DNA of 64,000 nucleotides, taken from NCBI GenBank assembly GCA_965209065.1, contig OZ242373.1, forward strand, positions 1,488,001-1,552,000, in the 5' to 3' direction. The DNA is from CBDBUR01 sp965209065 (GTDB lineage Bacteria > Pseudomonadota > Alphaproteobacteria > JAPOUT01 > G958296285). Positions 8,723 to 16,848 of the stretch are shown piece by piece (the first letter of the stretch is position 1; each line of letters begins with the position of its first letter). The position numbers and the translations under genes were made by a program. Under the pieces are notes generated by a model, which searched no databases, was not told the origin of the DNA, and saw nothing but the letters and a program-made list of their open reading frames with translations.

Positions 8723-10270
8723 ATGAAAAAAAAATGGGCGCTATTTTCTGTTTATGACAAAACAGGAATCCTTGAGCTTGCAAAAACGCTCGCGGCTTTT
8801 GATGTTGGACTCTTGGCAACCAGTGGCACGGCTAAGTTATTAAGCGAAGCGGGATTAGACGTTGTTGAAGTGGCACAGCACACCGGCTTCCCTGAAATGA
8901 TGGAGGGGCGCGTGAAAACCCTTCATCCTAAAATTCACGGCGGCATTCTTGCGCGGCGTGATGACCCCATGCATCTCAAGGCAATGGAGGAACATAAAAT
9001 TGACGCGATAGATTTTTTAATCTTAAACTTTTATCCCTTTAGCAAAACCATCGCGACCAGTGACAGCGAAAAAGAATGTATCGAGCAAATTGATATTGGT
9101 GCGCCTGCGATGGTGCGTGGCGGGGCTAAAAACTTTGAGTTCGTGTCAGTTATTGTCGCGGCGGAAGATTACCAGAAACTTGCTGATGAAGTAAAACAAA
9201 ACAAAGGCACAACAACTTTAGCCTTTAGAAAAAAATACGCGCAAAAAGCTTTTGCCACAACAAGTTTTTATGATTCGCAAATTGCCAGCTGGCTGGCGCA
9301 AAAAACCGACTCTGACGACAACGCACCTTTTGTTTTAGGCGGAACCAACAAGCAAGCCTTGCGCTATGGTGAGAACCCTCATCAAACAGCAGCCCTCTAT
9401 CAAAAAGAAAATGCGTTTGGTATCGCTAACGCAAAACAGATTCAAGGCAAAGCGTTAAGCTATAATAATTTAGCCGATAGCCACGCCGCATGGGCTTTGG
9501 TGCAAAGTTTCGCCAGCACGCAAAATGTTGCCGCCATCATTAAACACGCCAACCCATGCGGTGCGGCACTTGGCGATACGCTCTTCGAGGCTTATGATAA
9601 AGCCTTCAACGCCGATAGCCTTAGTGCCTTCGGTGGTATTGTCGCGGTTAATCAAACGCTCACCAAACCGCTTGCCGAAAAAATGATAGAAATTTTTACC
9701 GAGTGCGTTATCGCACCCGACATAGAAGAAGGAGTCGCCGATATTTTCGCGCGAAAAAAGAATCTGCGCCTCCTCATTGCTAAACCGAAACCAAAACCAC
9801 AGCTACAAGTTCAAGTCATCTCGGGCGGGTTCTTGGTTCAGCAAGAAGACCGCGGCACGATTGACGAGCTTAAATTCAAAAGTGTTGGTGCGCGCGAGCC
9901 AACTCTACAAGAGCAAGCCGATATGGTCTTCGCATGGAATATATGTAAATTCGTTAAATCTAATGCGATTGTGCTTGCCGAGAACGGCGCCACCTGCGGT
10001 ATCGGCGCCGGGCAGACAAGCCGCCTCGATTCGGCACGGATTGCCATAAACAAGCTGTCCCAAAAATCTAGCGCAAAGGAAGGGGGGAATTGGGTCGCCG
10101 CAAGCGATGCCTTCTTCCCCTTCACCGATGGCGTGGAGCTGCTCCATAAAGCAGGAATTAAGGCAATTATTCACCCCGGCGGCTCTATGCGCGATAAAGA
10201 GGTTGAAGAATATGCTAAACAGAATAATATAGCTATGTGGATAACCGCAATGCGCCACTTTAAGCACTAA
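8723..10270 (+). CDS. purH: Bifunctional AICAR formyltransferase/IMP cyclohydrolase
   Basis: The protein catalyses the last two steps of IMP synthesis: formylation of AICAR with 10-formyl-tetrahydrofolate, then ring closure. The N-terminal cyclohydrolase domain shows SVYDKTGILELAKTL, TSGTAKLLSEAG and EMMEGRVKTLHPKIHGGIL. The transformylase domain shows RYGENPHQTAALY, IIKHANPCGAA and FGGIVAV, and near the end the nucleotide-site segment FFPFTDGVELLHKAG. The 515-residue length is slightly under the usual ~525. A GGGAGG ribosome site lies before the ATG. The upstream gap (8666-8722) is short. Confidence 0.97.
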   Translation: MKKKWALFSVYDKTGILELAKTLAAFDVGLLATSGTAKLLSEAGLDVVEVAQHTGFPEMMEGRVKTLHPKIHGGILARRDDPMHLKAMEEHKIDAIDFLILNFYPFSKTIATSDSEKECIEQIDIGAPAMVRGGAKNFEFVSVIVAAEDYQKLADEVKQNKGTTTLAFRKKYAQKAFATTSFYDSQIASWLAQKTDSDDNAPFVLGGTNKQALRYGENPHQTAALYQKENAFGIANAKQIQGKALSYNNLADSHAAWALVQSFASTQNVAAIIKHANPCGAALGDTLFEAYDKAFNADSLSAFGGIVAVNQTLTKPLAEKMIEIFTECVIAPDIEEGVADIFARKKNLRLLIAKPKPKPQLQVQVISGGFLVQQEDRGTIDELKFKSVGAREPTLQEQADMVFAWNICKFVKSNAIVLAENGATCGIGAGQTSRLDSARIAINKLSQKSSAKEGGNWVAASDAFFPFTDGVELLHKAGIKAIIHPGGSMRDKEVEEYAKQNNIAMWITAMRHFKH

Positions 10271-10293
10271 TGGGAAGCATTAATGGGAAACAT
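10268..10293. repeat. 13-bp tandem duplication after purH
   Basis: Two near-identical 13-base units (TAATGGGAAGCAT and TAATGGGAAACAT) follow one another. The first begins on the purH stop codon, and a further TAA follows. It looks like a small replication-slippage duplication without obvious function. Confidence 0.6.
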
Positions 10294-10332
10294 TAACGCA
10301 ACAACAATTCCAAAAACATTAAGGGAGGGAAT

Positions 10333-11607
10333 ATGCCAAGCAATCCATCATTAAAATTTGCCGAGATGGTCGGCAAATCACCCGAAGAAGCAAAATTCTT
10401 TTGGTCGGGCGGCTCGGTTGAACTCGCGCCGAAAGTCTGGTTTCAATCGCAGTTTTCAGGCACCACCGCCTTCGAGACAGACGAAGGCATCGTGCTGGTC
10501 GATAGCGGACTAGAAAACTTAGCCCCCATCATCGCCGAGCGTCTGCGCGAAAAAACGCAAGCCCCCATTCATACCGCCATCTTCACGCAAGGACATGTCG
10601 ACCACGCTTTCGGGCTGAAACATTTTCTCACTGAAGGACAAAAACCCCCACGCGTTATCGCTCATAAAGATATGCCGAACCGCTTTGAACGCTATCAGCT
10701 CACCGCCGGACATAATATCGCGCTCAACGCGCGCCAGTTCGGCGGCGCAGCACAGCAAAGCGAAAATAACCCCGACGCTTACAAAAGTTTTAGGCAAGAC
10801 CCCGATATACCGCCCAACCACCTCTATGAAGGGCGGTTGGATATTCAAGTCGGCGGCTTGACCTTCCAAATTCACCATTGCCTCGGCGAAACCGACGACC
10901 ATAGCTGGATTTTCTGCCCCGAAAAAAAAGTCCTCTGCCCCGGCGATTTGTTCATCTGGGGCGTGCCAAACGCCGGCAACCCACAAAAAGTTCAACGCTA
11001 CGCGCTCACTTGGGCGAAGGGCTTGCGCCAAATGGCAGCTTGCCAACCCGTCTCCTTAGGACCCGGACACGGCGGACCCGTTATTCAAGACGGCGAGAAA
11101 TTACAAAAAATGCTCCTCGAAACCGCCGACTTCTTAGAAATTATTCACACCCGCACCATAGACGCAATGAACCAAGGCTCGCCGCCCCACGTTGATATCG
11201 TGCGCGAAGTGGAACTGCCAAAAAGCGATAGCCCATGGCTACAACCAGTTTATGACGATACCGAATTTATTATTCGCAATATCATCAGACTCTATGGCGG
11301 CTGGTGGAGCGGCAGACCGAGCGAGCTCAAACCCGCGCCGCGCACGCAAGTGGCAAAAGAAATCGCCGCACTCATCGGCTCGGCAGAGAAACTCGCCACG
11401 CGCGCACAGGAAGTCGCTAAGAACGACCTGCGCCTCGCTTGCCATCTCGCCGACTATGCCCTTGAAGCCGAGCCCGATAACGACAAAGTCCAAACCATCG
11501 TCGCAACCATTTACGAAGAACGCGCCGAAGCAGAAACCGCCCTAATGTCTATCAACCTTTTCAATTCGGCAAGTGCCTACGCGCGCGCGGGTAGAGCCTT
11601 TCGTTAA
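10333..11607 (+). CDS. Alkylsulfatase-like metallo-beta-lactamase-fold hydrolase
   Basis: The 424-residue product has an N-terminal metallo-beta-lactamase fold (GTTAFETDEGIVLVDSG, TQGHVDHAFG at 85-94, GETDDHSWIFCPEKKVLCPG, GPGHGGP). After it comes a helical C-terminal region like the dimerisation domain of SdsA-type alkylsulfatases (RLYGGWWSGRPSELKP, ACHLADYALEAEPDNDKVQT). The usual metal motif HxHxDH reads QGHVDH, so Gln86 stands in the first His position. That is known in GOB-type beta-lactamases and may change metal content. No signal peptide is seen, so it is probably cytoplasmic. The substrate is unknown. GGGAGGG precedes the ATG, and the next gene overlaps the stop by one base. Confidence 0.8.
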   Translation: MPSNPSLKFAEMVGKSPEEAKFFWSGGSVELAPKVWFQSQFSGTTAFETDEGIVLVDSGLENLAPIIAERLREKTQAPIHTAIFTQGHVDHAFGLKHFLTEGQKPPRVIAHKDMPNRFERYQLTAGHNIALNARQFGGAAQQSENNPDAYKSFRQDPDIPPNHLYEGRLDIQVGGLTFQIHHCLGETDDHSWIFCPEKKVLCPGDLFIWGVPNAGNPQKVQRYALTWAKGLRQMAACQPVSLGPGHGGPVIQDGEKLQKMLLETADFLEIIHTRTIDAMNQGSPPHVDIVREVELPKSDSPWLQPVYDDTEFIIRNIIRLYGGWWSGRPSELKPAPRTQVAKEIAALIGSAEKLATRAQEVAKNDLRLACHLADYALEAEPDNDKVQTIVATIYEERAEAETALMSINLFNSASAYARAGRAFR

Positions 11608-12359
11608 TGGCTGCTAACTCTAAAATTTTTGCCGAGATTTATTCTAAATTTAACGCTCCTATTTATAAAAAATTTGATTGCGGGAAATTTTGCGCCCCTC
11701 TTAATGGCGGACAACCCGTTTGCTGCACCACGCATAACGCCGTGCCAGTTGTCGCCAAAGAGGAATGGAAGTTGCTCAAAAGCCGCACCGACTTATGGCA
11801 CGCCTTCACCCCCTTTGATGGCGATACACGTAAAATTGTAAAAGAACTTCCTAACAGCTGCGCTGCCATCGAATGTAAGGGCGCGCAATTTTGCGAACGG
11901 CATAACCGCTCGCTTGCATGCCGCGCCTTTCCTTTTTATCCTTACTTTACACGCGACGGCTCGCTCTTTGGCATTAGCTACTATTGGGCGTTTGAGGATA
12001 GATGTTGGGTCATCGCCAATATGACCGCTATCGACTTAAACTTCGTGCGCGAACTCATCGCCGCTTATGAGCTCTTGTTCGAACACGACGCGGACGAGGA
12101 ACAAGCCTTCATTGATAACTCCGCCGACCACCGCCGCGTCTTTTCGCGCTGGGAGCGACCCATTCCCATTATCGCGCGCGATGGCAAGCTCTTCAAGGTT
12201 GAGCCAAAAAGCAACGGACGCCTCATCAAAGCAAATATAAAAGATTTCCAAATAAAAGACTCGCCCTTCGTCTCGCAAAAAAAATATGCGCGCGCAATTA
12301 AAGAAGAAAACGGCGATTACAAAAATGCTCCCAAACTCATTTCTACTTCGTTAGAATAA
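11607..12359 (+). CDS. YkgJ-family cysteine cluster protein
   Basis: The 250-residue product carries the Cys-rich YkgJ-type metal-binding cluster: CGKFCAPLNGGQPVCCTTH near residue 25, then CAAIECKGAQFCERHNRSLA with a final CRAF. The spacing suits a zinc or iron-sulfur site. The rest is not recognisable. It starts on the last base of the preceding hydrolase stop codon (TAATG), so the two are translationally coupled and may act together, but the role of the family is not established. Confidence 0.75.
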   Translation: MAANSKIFAEIYSKFNAPIYKKFDCGKFCAPLNGGQPVCCTTHNAVPVVAKEEWKLLKSRTDLWHAFTPFDGDTRKIVKELPNSCAAIECKGAQFCERHNRSLACRAFPFYPYFTRDGSLFGISYYWAFEDRCWVIANMTAIDLNFVRELIAAYELLFEHDADEEQAFIDNSADHRRVFSRWERPIPIIARDGKLFKVEPKSNGRLIKANIKDFQIKDSPFVSQKKYARAIKEENGDYKNAPKLISTSLE

Positions 12360-12365
12360 AAAATA

Positions 12366-13900
12366 ATGCCTATAAATAAAAAATACCTTTTATACTTCGC
12401 CGCCTTTGTAATCCTCCTTGCTGTTGCTATAGCAGCCATCTTGATAACCTCTTTCCTTCGCCCCTCACGCACGGAGGGTGAAACAAACCTCTTACCTATC
12501 TCTATTAAAAGAATTGCTCTCGAAACCTATCTGCCTCCAAAACACGCACGACAATCAACCGCTATCACTAGAATAAATGATGATGAAATTTTACTTGTAA
12601 GAGGAGACCGCATCTATCATTTTAACATCGCCACCGAAACCCAAACCTTGCTCAATATCACGCTGCCCCAAATTTATAATAATCCGCAAAGTAAAAATGA
12701 ACAAGCCCCAAAAGTTTTACGCTACTCAGGCATAAAAACCATAAAAATAAAAAACGAAATCTTTTTGCTTATAAGCTATAGCCATTGGAATCAATCACAA
12801 GAATGCTTAAAACTTAAAGTGGCAAAAGTTGAAATACCTAATACAACTTTTCCTCTATCCAAAACTATCAAGGTTGACGATTGGAAAGTTTTCTTTCAAA
12901 CGCCGTGTCGTAGGAAGCACACTAGAAAATTTACGCAAGACGGACGTATGCACGGCAGCGGAATTTTACTATCCAAACAACCAAACCATATCTTGTTAGC
13001 CATTGGCGTTTTTACAGACGACTCCGATGTCGTTTCAAAACCTCCTTTCGGCAGTGTGATGGAAATAAATGTGCTCAATGGTAAAACCTCCACCTTTGCG
13101 CGCGGATTGAGAAATTCTCAAGGATTCGCCAGAGACAAAAAGGGAAGATTATGGACCGCAGGACACGGACCTAAAGGAGGTGATGAAATTAACCTCATAG
13201 AAAAAGGAAAACATTATGGCTGGCCCTTTGTTAGCTATGGCACCGACTATAGTAAGTTTACTTTTCGCGACCAAATCATCGCCGGCAAACATCATAGTGA
13301 TGATAAATACCAAAAGCCCGCTTTTTCTTTGGGCTTAGCTCTCTAACTTTGATTGCAGACTTCGCACCTCAATGGAATGGTGACTTGCTCGCCGCAGGGC
13401 TTAGAGGGAAATCCTTCTATCGTTTGCGTATCCATAAAAAACGTATTGTCTATGCCGAGCAAATTAAAATGCCTTACGATATGCGCCTCGTCTATAATCA
13501 CGGAAATGGAACAATTTTAGCATTAAAAGATTGGATTGGAGGATTGCGTAATTTTTTATATATTATTCGCCCCGCTACCGCTAATCCCCTCTATAAAATT
13601 GAAGGGGCATCAGCACAAACACAAAAAGCATGGGAGAATTGTCTGTCGTGCCACACCATCGACGCGAAAACAACCAGCCGCGCGCCACACTTTATAAATA
13701 TTTTTGGGCGCAGAATGGGCGATAGCGACTGGTCTAATTATTCTCCCGCGCTAGAATCAGCTCGCGGCGTTTGGAACGAAAAAAACCTCAAAGCCTTTCT
13801 AAAAAACCCCGATGACCTTATTCAAAATAGCTCCATGCCCCGCCCCAATCTTGACGAAAAAGATATTGATGCTATTGTCAAACATCTAAAGAGTTTTTAG
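12366..13900 (+). pseudogene. Frameshifted PQQ sugar dehydrogenase-cytochrome c fusion gene
   Basis: Two frames together encode one recognisable protein. The first (12366-13346) has an N-terminal membrane anchor (YFAAFVILLAVAIAAILI) and the soluble glucose dehydrogenase-like core RNSQGFARDKKGRLWTAGHG, then GGDEINLIEKGKHYGWPFVS. It stops early. The second (from 13349, only a TTG to start) continues the beta-propeller (FAPQWNGDLLAAGLRGKSFY) and ends in a cytochrome c domain with CLSCH and the likely Met ligand in SSMPRPNL. One extra T in the T5 tract at 13322-13326 would join them. The intact protein would oxidise a sugar or similar substrate in the periplasm and pass electrons to heme. It may be a real decay mutation or a sequencing error. 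Confidence 0.8.
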
Positions 13901-13925
13901 GGGAAAATTTTTAAGAGGGGAATAT

Positions 13926-14795
13926 ATGCTTTCTACCAAACCGCACCCGCACAAAACCATTGAAGTGCTAGGCAAAAAAATGGCTTACGTTGAACTCGGC
14001 GACAAAACCGCGCCGCCGATGGTTTTTCTACACGGCAACCCCACCTCTTCTTACTTATGGCGCAACATTATGCCTCACTTCCAAGATAAGTTTTGGTGCC
14101 TCGCGCCCGACCTCATCGGTATGGGCAACTCTAGCAAGCTCACCGATGAGGAGTATCGTTTTATCACCCATCGTAAATATCTCAACGGCTGGTTCGATGC
14201 CTTAGGGCTAAAGGAGAATATCACGCTGGTGATACACGACTGGGGCTCTGCGCTGGGGTTTGACTTTGCTAACCGCAACCGCAACGCGGTTAAGGGAATT
14301 GCTTATATGGAGGCAATCGTTTGTCCTTTCGAGACATGGGATAAATGGCCTGAGCCCGCGCGCGCTATCTTTCAAGGGTTTCGCTCTGACGCCGGCGAAG
14401 AAATGATTTTAGAAAAAAACATTTTTGTTGAAGCGGTTTTGCCGGGCTCTATTCTGCGCACGCTGGCAGAAGAAGAAATGGAAAACTATCGCGCCCCCTT
14501 CGCGCAAAGTGGGGAGACGCGCCGACCCACACTCACCTGGCCGAGAGAAATTCCTATTGGTGGCGAGCCGCCTGATGTGGTCGCTATCGTTAGCGATTAT
14601 GCTAACTATATGAGCGAAAACGATATGCCTAAACTTTTCATCAACGCAAACCCCGGCGCTATTTTAATCGGCGAAGTTAGAGAGTTTTGTCGTCAATGGA
14701 AAAATCAAACCGAAGTAGAAGTCAAAGGCTCGCACTTTATTCAAGAAGATTCGCCCGATGAAATTAGTCAAGCAATTAAAAAATGGATTGCTTAA
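13926..14795 (+). CDS. Haloalkane dehalogenase (HLD-II-like alpha/beta hydrolase)
   Basis: The 289-residue product has all residues expected of a class II haloalkane dehalogenase: HGNPTSSYLWRN with Asn38 as halide-binding residue, the nucleophile-Trp pair HDWGSALGF (Asp105, Trp106), the catalytic acid Glu129 in YMEAI, and the catalytic His270 in KGSHFIQEDSPDEI. Such enzymes hydrolyse a carbon-halogen bond to alcohol and halide. There is no signal peptide. AGAGGGG precedes the ATG. Natural substrates of environmental members are mostly unknown, and some related alpha/beta hydrolases act on other bonds, but the complete halide-site set makes this call good. Confidence 0.88.
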   Translation: MLSTKPHPHKTIEVLGKKMAYVELGDKTAPPMVFLHGNPTSSYLWRNIMPHFQDKFWCLAPDLIGMGNSSKLTDEEYRFITHRKYLNGWFDALGLKENITLVIHDWGSALGFDFANRNRNAVKGIAYMEAIVCPFETWDKWPEPARAIFQGFRSDAGEEMILEKNIFVEAVLPGSILRTLAEEEMENYRAPFAQSGETRRPTLTWPREIPIGGEPPDVVAIVSDYANYMSENDMPKLFINANPGAILIGEVREFCRQWKNQTEVEVKGSHFIQEDSPDEISQAIKKWIA

Positions 14796-14803
14796 ACCAT
14801 TCT

Positions 14804-15811
14804 TTAAGCATAAAGGTTCATTAAGTAGCTAAGTAAAATTATCTGCGGCAAAGTAATCAGCGGTAAGAAAAAAGCTATTTTCCACGAGAGGGTCGCTTCA
14901 CGCACAACAACAATTTCGGTATAGTCGGTAGCGACCCCTCCCATCAAAAACGCAAAGCTATTGCCAATGGCATTGGCGCGCAAGGTGAAATCCGCCGCTA
15001 AGGTGGTAGAGCCTTCCGAACAAATCTCTATCAAAGTTGCCGCGACCAACGTGCTCATCAACCCCAAAAGCGTGGGACCAAACCAAGAAGAAAAAATATC
15101 TGGCGTTAATAAAACCCGCACCAAAGCCGTTAGCACAACTCCAAAAAATAACCAGCGCAAAACCATTTTGGATTCGTTAAACCCATCTTTTATCATCTGC
15201 ACCAATAAATCAAAATTATAATCTGTCTCGCCTAACAACTTTTTTCCCTCCGCCCAGAAACGAAAATCCTCCGCCACCTCTATGCGATGAGGATTTTGCG
15301 GCAAAACGCCACGTCTAACTAAAAAATCAAAAATCAACCCCGATAGAATGGCAATCACCATAGACAAAAGCGTAAACGTAAGCGCCCAGCCAAAACCCAG
15401 CAAGGCAATTAAAATAAACAGTAAAGAAAAAGAATTCCACGGCGAGGCAATTAAAAACGCCATCATCTGCCCCAAACTCACGCCGCGCTCGTAGAGTTTG
15501 CGCGCCACCATTAAAATTCCGTGATTACACACATCAAGCATCACACCGCCAACAGCCGCGCGCGCTATGCCCCCAGCTCCCGCTTTCCTCCCCAAAACAT
15601 GAATGACAAAGGCATGCGGCAGACGACTCAATAAAGCAACCATCACCATACCCAATAGAATAGAACGCCACACCAGCCCTATAACCTGAGCGATGGAATC
15701 AACAAATGTTACCATTTCGGGATAAACTAAAAGACCGCGACCATAAAAACTAACAGCAATCGATATAATAATAGTAGCCAGTGAGCCGTAGAGTAATTTA
15801 TCTATTTTCAT
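14804..15811 (-). CDS. DUF318/ArsP-type permease
   Basis: The 335-residue product is a polytopic membrane protein with about eight hydrophobic segments split by a central cytoplasmic loop around residues 170-220. It resembles the YraQ/ArsP permease family, some members of which export organoarsenicals or metals. The conserved-looking cysteines are in VMLDVCNHGILMV and IEICSEGSTTL; the family's usual paired Cys is not obvious, so the substrate is open. A GTG at 15814 precedes the ATG at 15811. A TATAAT on the minus strand (15819-15824) lies only eight bases before the ATG, suggesting a nearly leaderless message. It is convergent with the dehalogenase gene. Confidence 0.75.
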   Translation of the reverse strand: MKIDKLLYGSLATIIISIAVSFYGRGLLVYPEMVTFVDSIAQVIGLVWRSILLGMVMVALLSRLPHAFVIHVLGRKAGAGGIARAAVGGVMLDVCNHGILMVARKLYERGVSLGQMMAFLIASPWNSFSLLFILIALLGFGWALTFTLLSMVIAILSGLIFDFLVRRGVLPQNPHRIEVAEDFRFWAEGKKLLGETDYNFDLLVQMIKDGFNESKMVLRWLFFGVVLTALVRVLLTPDIFSSWFGPTLLGLMSTLVAATLIEICSEGSTTLAADFTLRANAIGNSFAFLMGGVATDYTEIVVVREATLSWKIAFFLPLITLPQIILLSYLMNLYA

Positions 15812-15823
15812 CACCCTAATTAT

Positions 15824-15851
15824 AACATATTTGGTATTACAACATATTTGG
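15824..15851. repeat. 11-bp direct repeats upstream of the permease
   Basis: The 11-mer AACATATTTGG occurs at 15824-15834 and again at 15841-15851, 17 bases apart. It overlaps the -10 element of the permease gene and ends ten bases before the tRNA. The position suits an operator for a repressor, but no regulator lies nearby. Confidence 0.5.
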
Positions 15852-15860
15852 CGCGAAACG

Positions 15861-15932
15861 AGCGGGCGATGAGATTTGAACTCACGACCCCAACCTTGGC
15901 AAGGTTGTGCTCTACCCCTGAGCTACGCCCGC
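15861..15932 (-). tRNA. tRNA-Gly (anticodon GCC)
   Basis: The minus strand folds as a 72-nt tRNA: acceptor GCGGGCG pairs with CGCCCGC, the D arm reads GTAGCTCAGGGGTAGAGC, the anticodon loop is TTGCCAA between CAACC and GGTTG, and the T loop is GTTCAAATC. The anticodon is GCC and the discriminator base is U, as expected for tRNA-Gly. No CCA is encoded at the 3' end, so it must be added after transcription. Confidence 0.96.
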
Positions 15933-15993
15933 TTGTAATCATCTACTTTTTATCACTTATGTTTTTGTTTTTCAAGTGCTATAATTGAATCGA

Positions 15994-16653
15994 ATGAAGA
16001 CTCTACCTAAAATTGTTCCTGTTTTTCCTTTAGCCCGTGCCCTGCTTTTGCCTTCTGGCTCTTTGCCGCTGGTGATTTTTGAGGACCGATATCTCGCGAT
16101 GCTTAAAGAGGCGCTCGCCGGCGATAGGGTGATTGCGATGATACAGCCCAAAACCAATGATAAGCACCCGCAGCTTTATCCTGTCGGCTGCTTGGGGCGG
16201 CTGACCTCTTTCAATGAAATTGAGGATAAACGCATGCTCGTCACGCTAACTGGATTAAGCCGCTTTCATCTCGTGCGCGAGCACGAAACCGATAAACCTT
16301 TCCGCACCATAGAGGTCAGCTATCAAAACTTCCCGCACGATTTAGAGTCCGAACAAGACGAACATCAAATTAATCGCGATGGCTTGCTTGCCACCGTGCG
16401 CAAGTATCTTAAAAAGAACCACCTCAAAGCCGATTGGGACGCGATTAATCAAGCGGCAAGTTCTTCTTTGGTGACGGCGTTTTCTATTTTAAGTCCTTAT
16501 GGTATTGCTGAAAAACAAGCCCTGTTAGAAGCGGAAAACTCTGCTAAGCGGTGCGAGATTTTAATCGCCTTAACCGAAATGATACTCGCGCAAGACCAAA
16601 CCTTTGACGCAGAAGCACCACTCGATAATAACGACAGGCCCACGCTACAATAA
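15994..16653 (+). CDS. LON substrate-binding-domain protein
   Basis: The product resembles the N-terminal substrate-binding domain of Lon protease standing alone (KIVPVFPLARALLLPSGSLP, VIFEDRYLAMLKEAL, YPVGCLGRLTSF, RFHLVREHE). It has no ATPase or protease part. Such stand-alone proteins are common in alphaproteobacteria and their role is unclear. A TTG at 15985 also opens the frame, but the ATG at 15994 is preferred. A TATAAT at 15980-15985 would place the transcript start at or within a few bases of the ATG, so the message may be leaderless. The Trm112-like gene follows 12 bases downstream. Confidence 0.82.
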   Translation: MKTLPKIVPVFPLARALLLPSGSLPLVIFEDRYLAMLKEALAGDRVIAMIQPKTNDKHPQLYPVGCLGRLTSFNEIEDKRMLVTLTGLSRFHLVREHETDKPFRTIEVSYQNFPHDLESEQDEHQINRDGLLATVRKYLKKNHLKADWDAINQAASSSLVTAFSILSPYGIAEKQALLEAENSAKRCEILIALTEMILAQDQTFDAEAPLDNNDRPTLQ

Positions 16654-16665
16654 AATAAAAACATA

Positions 16666-16848
16666 ATGACAAGGAACGAAAAAACATTTGATGAAAGTTT
16701 GTTAGACGTTCTCGTTTGTCCTAAAACGAAAACGCCTTTAACTTACGACAAACAAAAGCAGATGCTTATCGCTAAAGAAGCGGGGCTTGCCTATCCAGTG
16801 CGTGATGGTATTCCAGTTTTACTTATTGAAGAAGCCAAAAAATTATGA
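16666..16848 (+). CDS. Trm112-family protein
   Basis: The 60-residue product matches the Trm112/YcaR family: LLDVLVCPKTKTPLTYDKQ at the start and LAYPVRDGIPVLLIEEA at the end. Eukaryotic Trm112 activates several methyltransferases; the bacterial role is poorly known. The typical second Cys pair is absent: only the Cys in LVCPKTK is seen. It follows the LON-domain gene, a pairing common in alphaproteobacteria. Its last 58 bases overlap the end of the convergent UbiH-like gene. Confidence 0.85.
   Translation: MTRNEKTFDESLLDVLVCPKTKTPLTYDKQKQMLIAKEAGLAYPVRDGIPVLLIEEAKKL

Noticed and set aside
13315..13351. Programmed -1 frameshift in the PQQ dehydrogenase gene
   Set aside because: The T5 tract does not form a proper X-XXY-YYZ slippery heptamer in the zero frame, and no downstream pseudoknot was evident.
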